NCBI GenBank assembly: GCA_017992885.1 | Contig: JAGONT010000016.1 | Location: 1 to 53,412, forward strand | DNA length: 53,412 nucleotides | Direction: 5' to 3' | Origin: Alphaproteobacteria bacterium | GTDB taxonomy: Bacteria; Pseudomonadota; Alphaproteobacteria; UBA9655 | In this document: positions 53,342 to 53,412 of the stretch, one piece after another | Layout: each line of letters begins with the position of its first letter | Position numbering within the stretch: the stretch's first letter is position 1 | Translations under genes and position numbers: made by a program | The notes under the pieces: model-generated | The model's database searches: none | The model's input: the letters and a program-made list of their open reading frames with translations, nothing else | Told to the model about the DNA's origin: nothing

Positions 53342-53412
53342 GCTAGTTTGGTAGATGTAGTGTAGTGACTAATTGAAATATGGTATTGACATGTTTTGGG
53401 TAAGGGGGTAAA

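Overview
The window comes from a low-GC alphaproteobacterium, most likely an intracellular or protist-associated lineage (Holosporales/Paracaedibacter-like or Rickettsiales-like). This is inferred from gene content and base composition; there is no rRNA to settle it. Supporting signs are an alphaproteobacterial rplM-rpsI pair, sdhE, a uvrD-prmA-pepP run, and a conjugative element of the type described as the Rickettsiales Amplified Genetic Element (RAGE).

Layout. (1) 1-1.95 kb: the end of an IS3-family element abuts a broken chaperone-usher pilus locus. The usher is 5'-truncated and frameshifted, and a spore-coat-U-type pilin gene carries an in-frame stop. (2) 2-16.1 kb: mostly housekeeping chromosome. 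It holds two cutA genes, a short-chain dehydrogenase with a signal peptide, rpsI/rplM, tRNA-Pro(GGG), a stray conjugation gene, a Deg-type lipoprotein protease, rarA, sodB, an NCS1 permease, uvrD, prmA, aminopeptidase P and sdhE. (3) 16.1-51.4 kb: an integrative conjugative element next to tRNA-Thr(UGU). The integrase follows the tRNA, and then a single block of about 20 minus-strand genes runs from 40.7 down to 18.3 kb. It encodes an almost complete F-type mating apparatus (TraA pilin, L, E, K, B, V, C, signal peptidase, W, U, TrbC, N, F, H, G, D) headed by SSB, a winged-helix replication-like protein and an unknown protein. The far end carries a Ti/RP4-like DNA-processing module: two small Dtr proteins diverging from a giant relaxase-helicase-primase TraA, with an oriT-like region between them. 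(4) 51.4-53.4 kb: a decayed htpG 3' end and an IS110-family transposase. The right att site was not found.

How it works together. TraA nicks oriT and unwinds the DNA, the small Dtr proteins assist, TraD couples the relaxosome to the channel, and the F-type Tra proteins build the pilus and pore. The integrase and a MerR/AlpA-like DNA-binding protein probably control integration and excision.

The most unusual part is 38.9-41.6 kb at the head of the tra operon. It contains about eleven 22-bp iteron-like repeats inside the replication-like gene (a lambda-O-like arrangement), seven 15-bp repeats encoding a lysine-spaced pentapeptide tail, and eight exactly 10-bp-phased repeats just upstream of the AlpA-like gene's promoter. 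That gene is flanked by two copies of one inverted repeat (half-site GCACCTGTG). I read this as the element's replication and control hub; that reading is inference. Five short genes or possible genes under 75 codons are also described.
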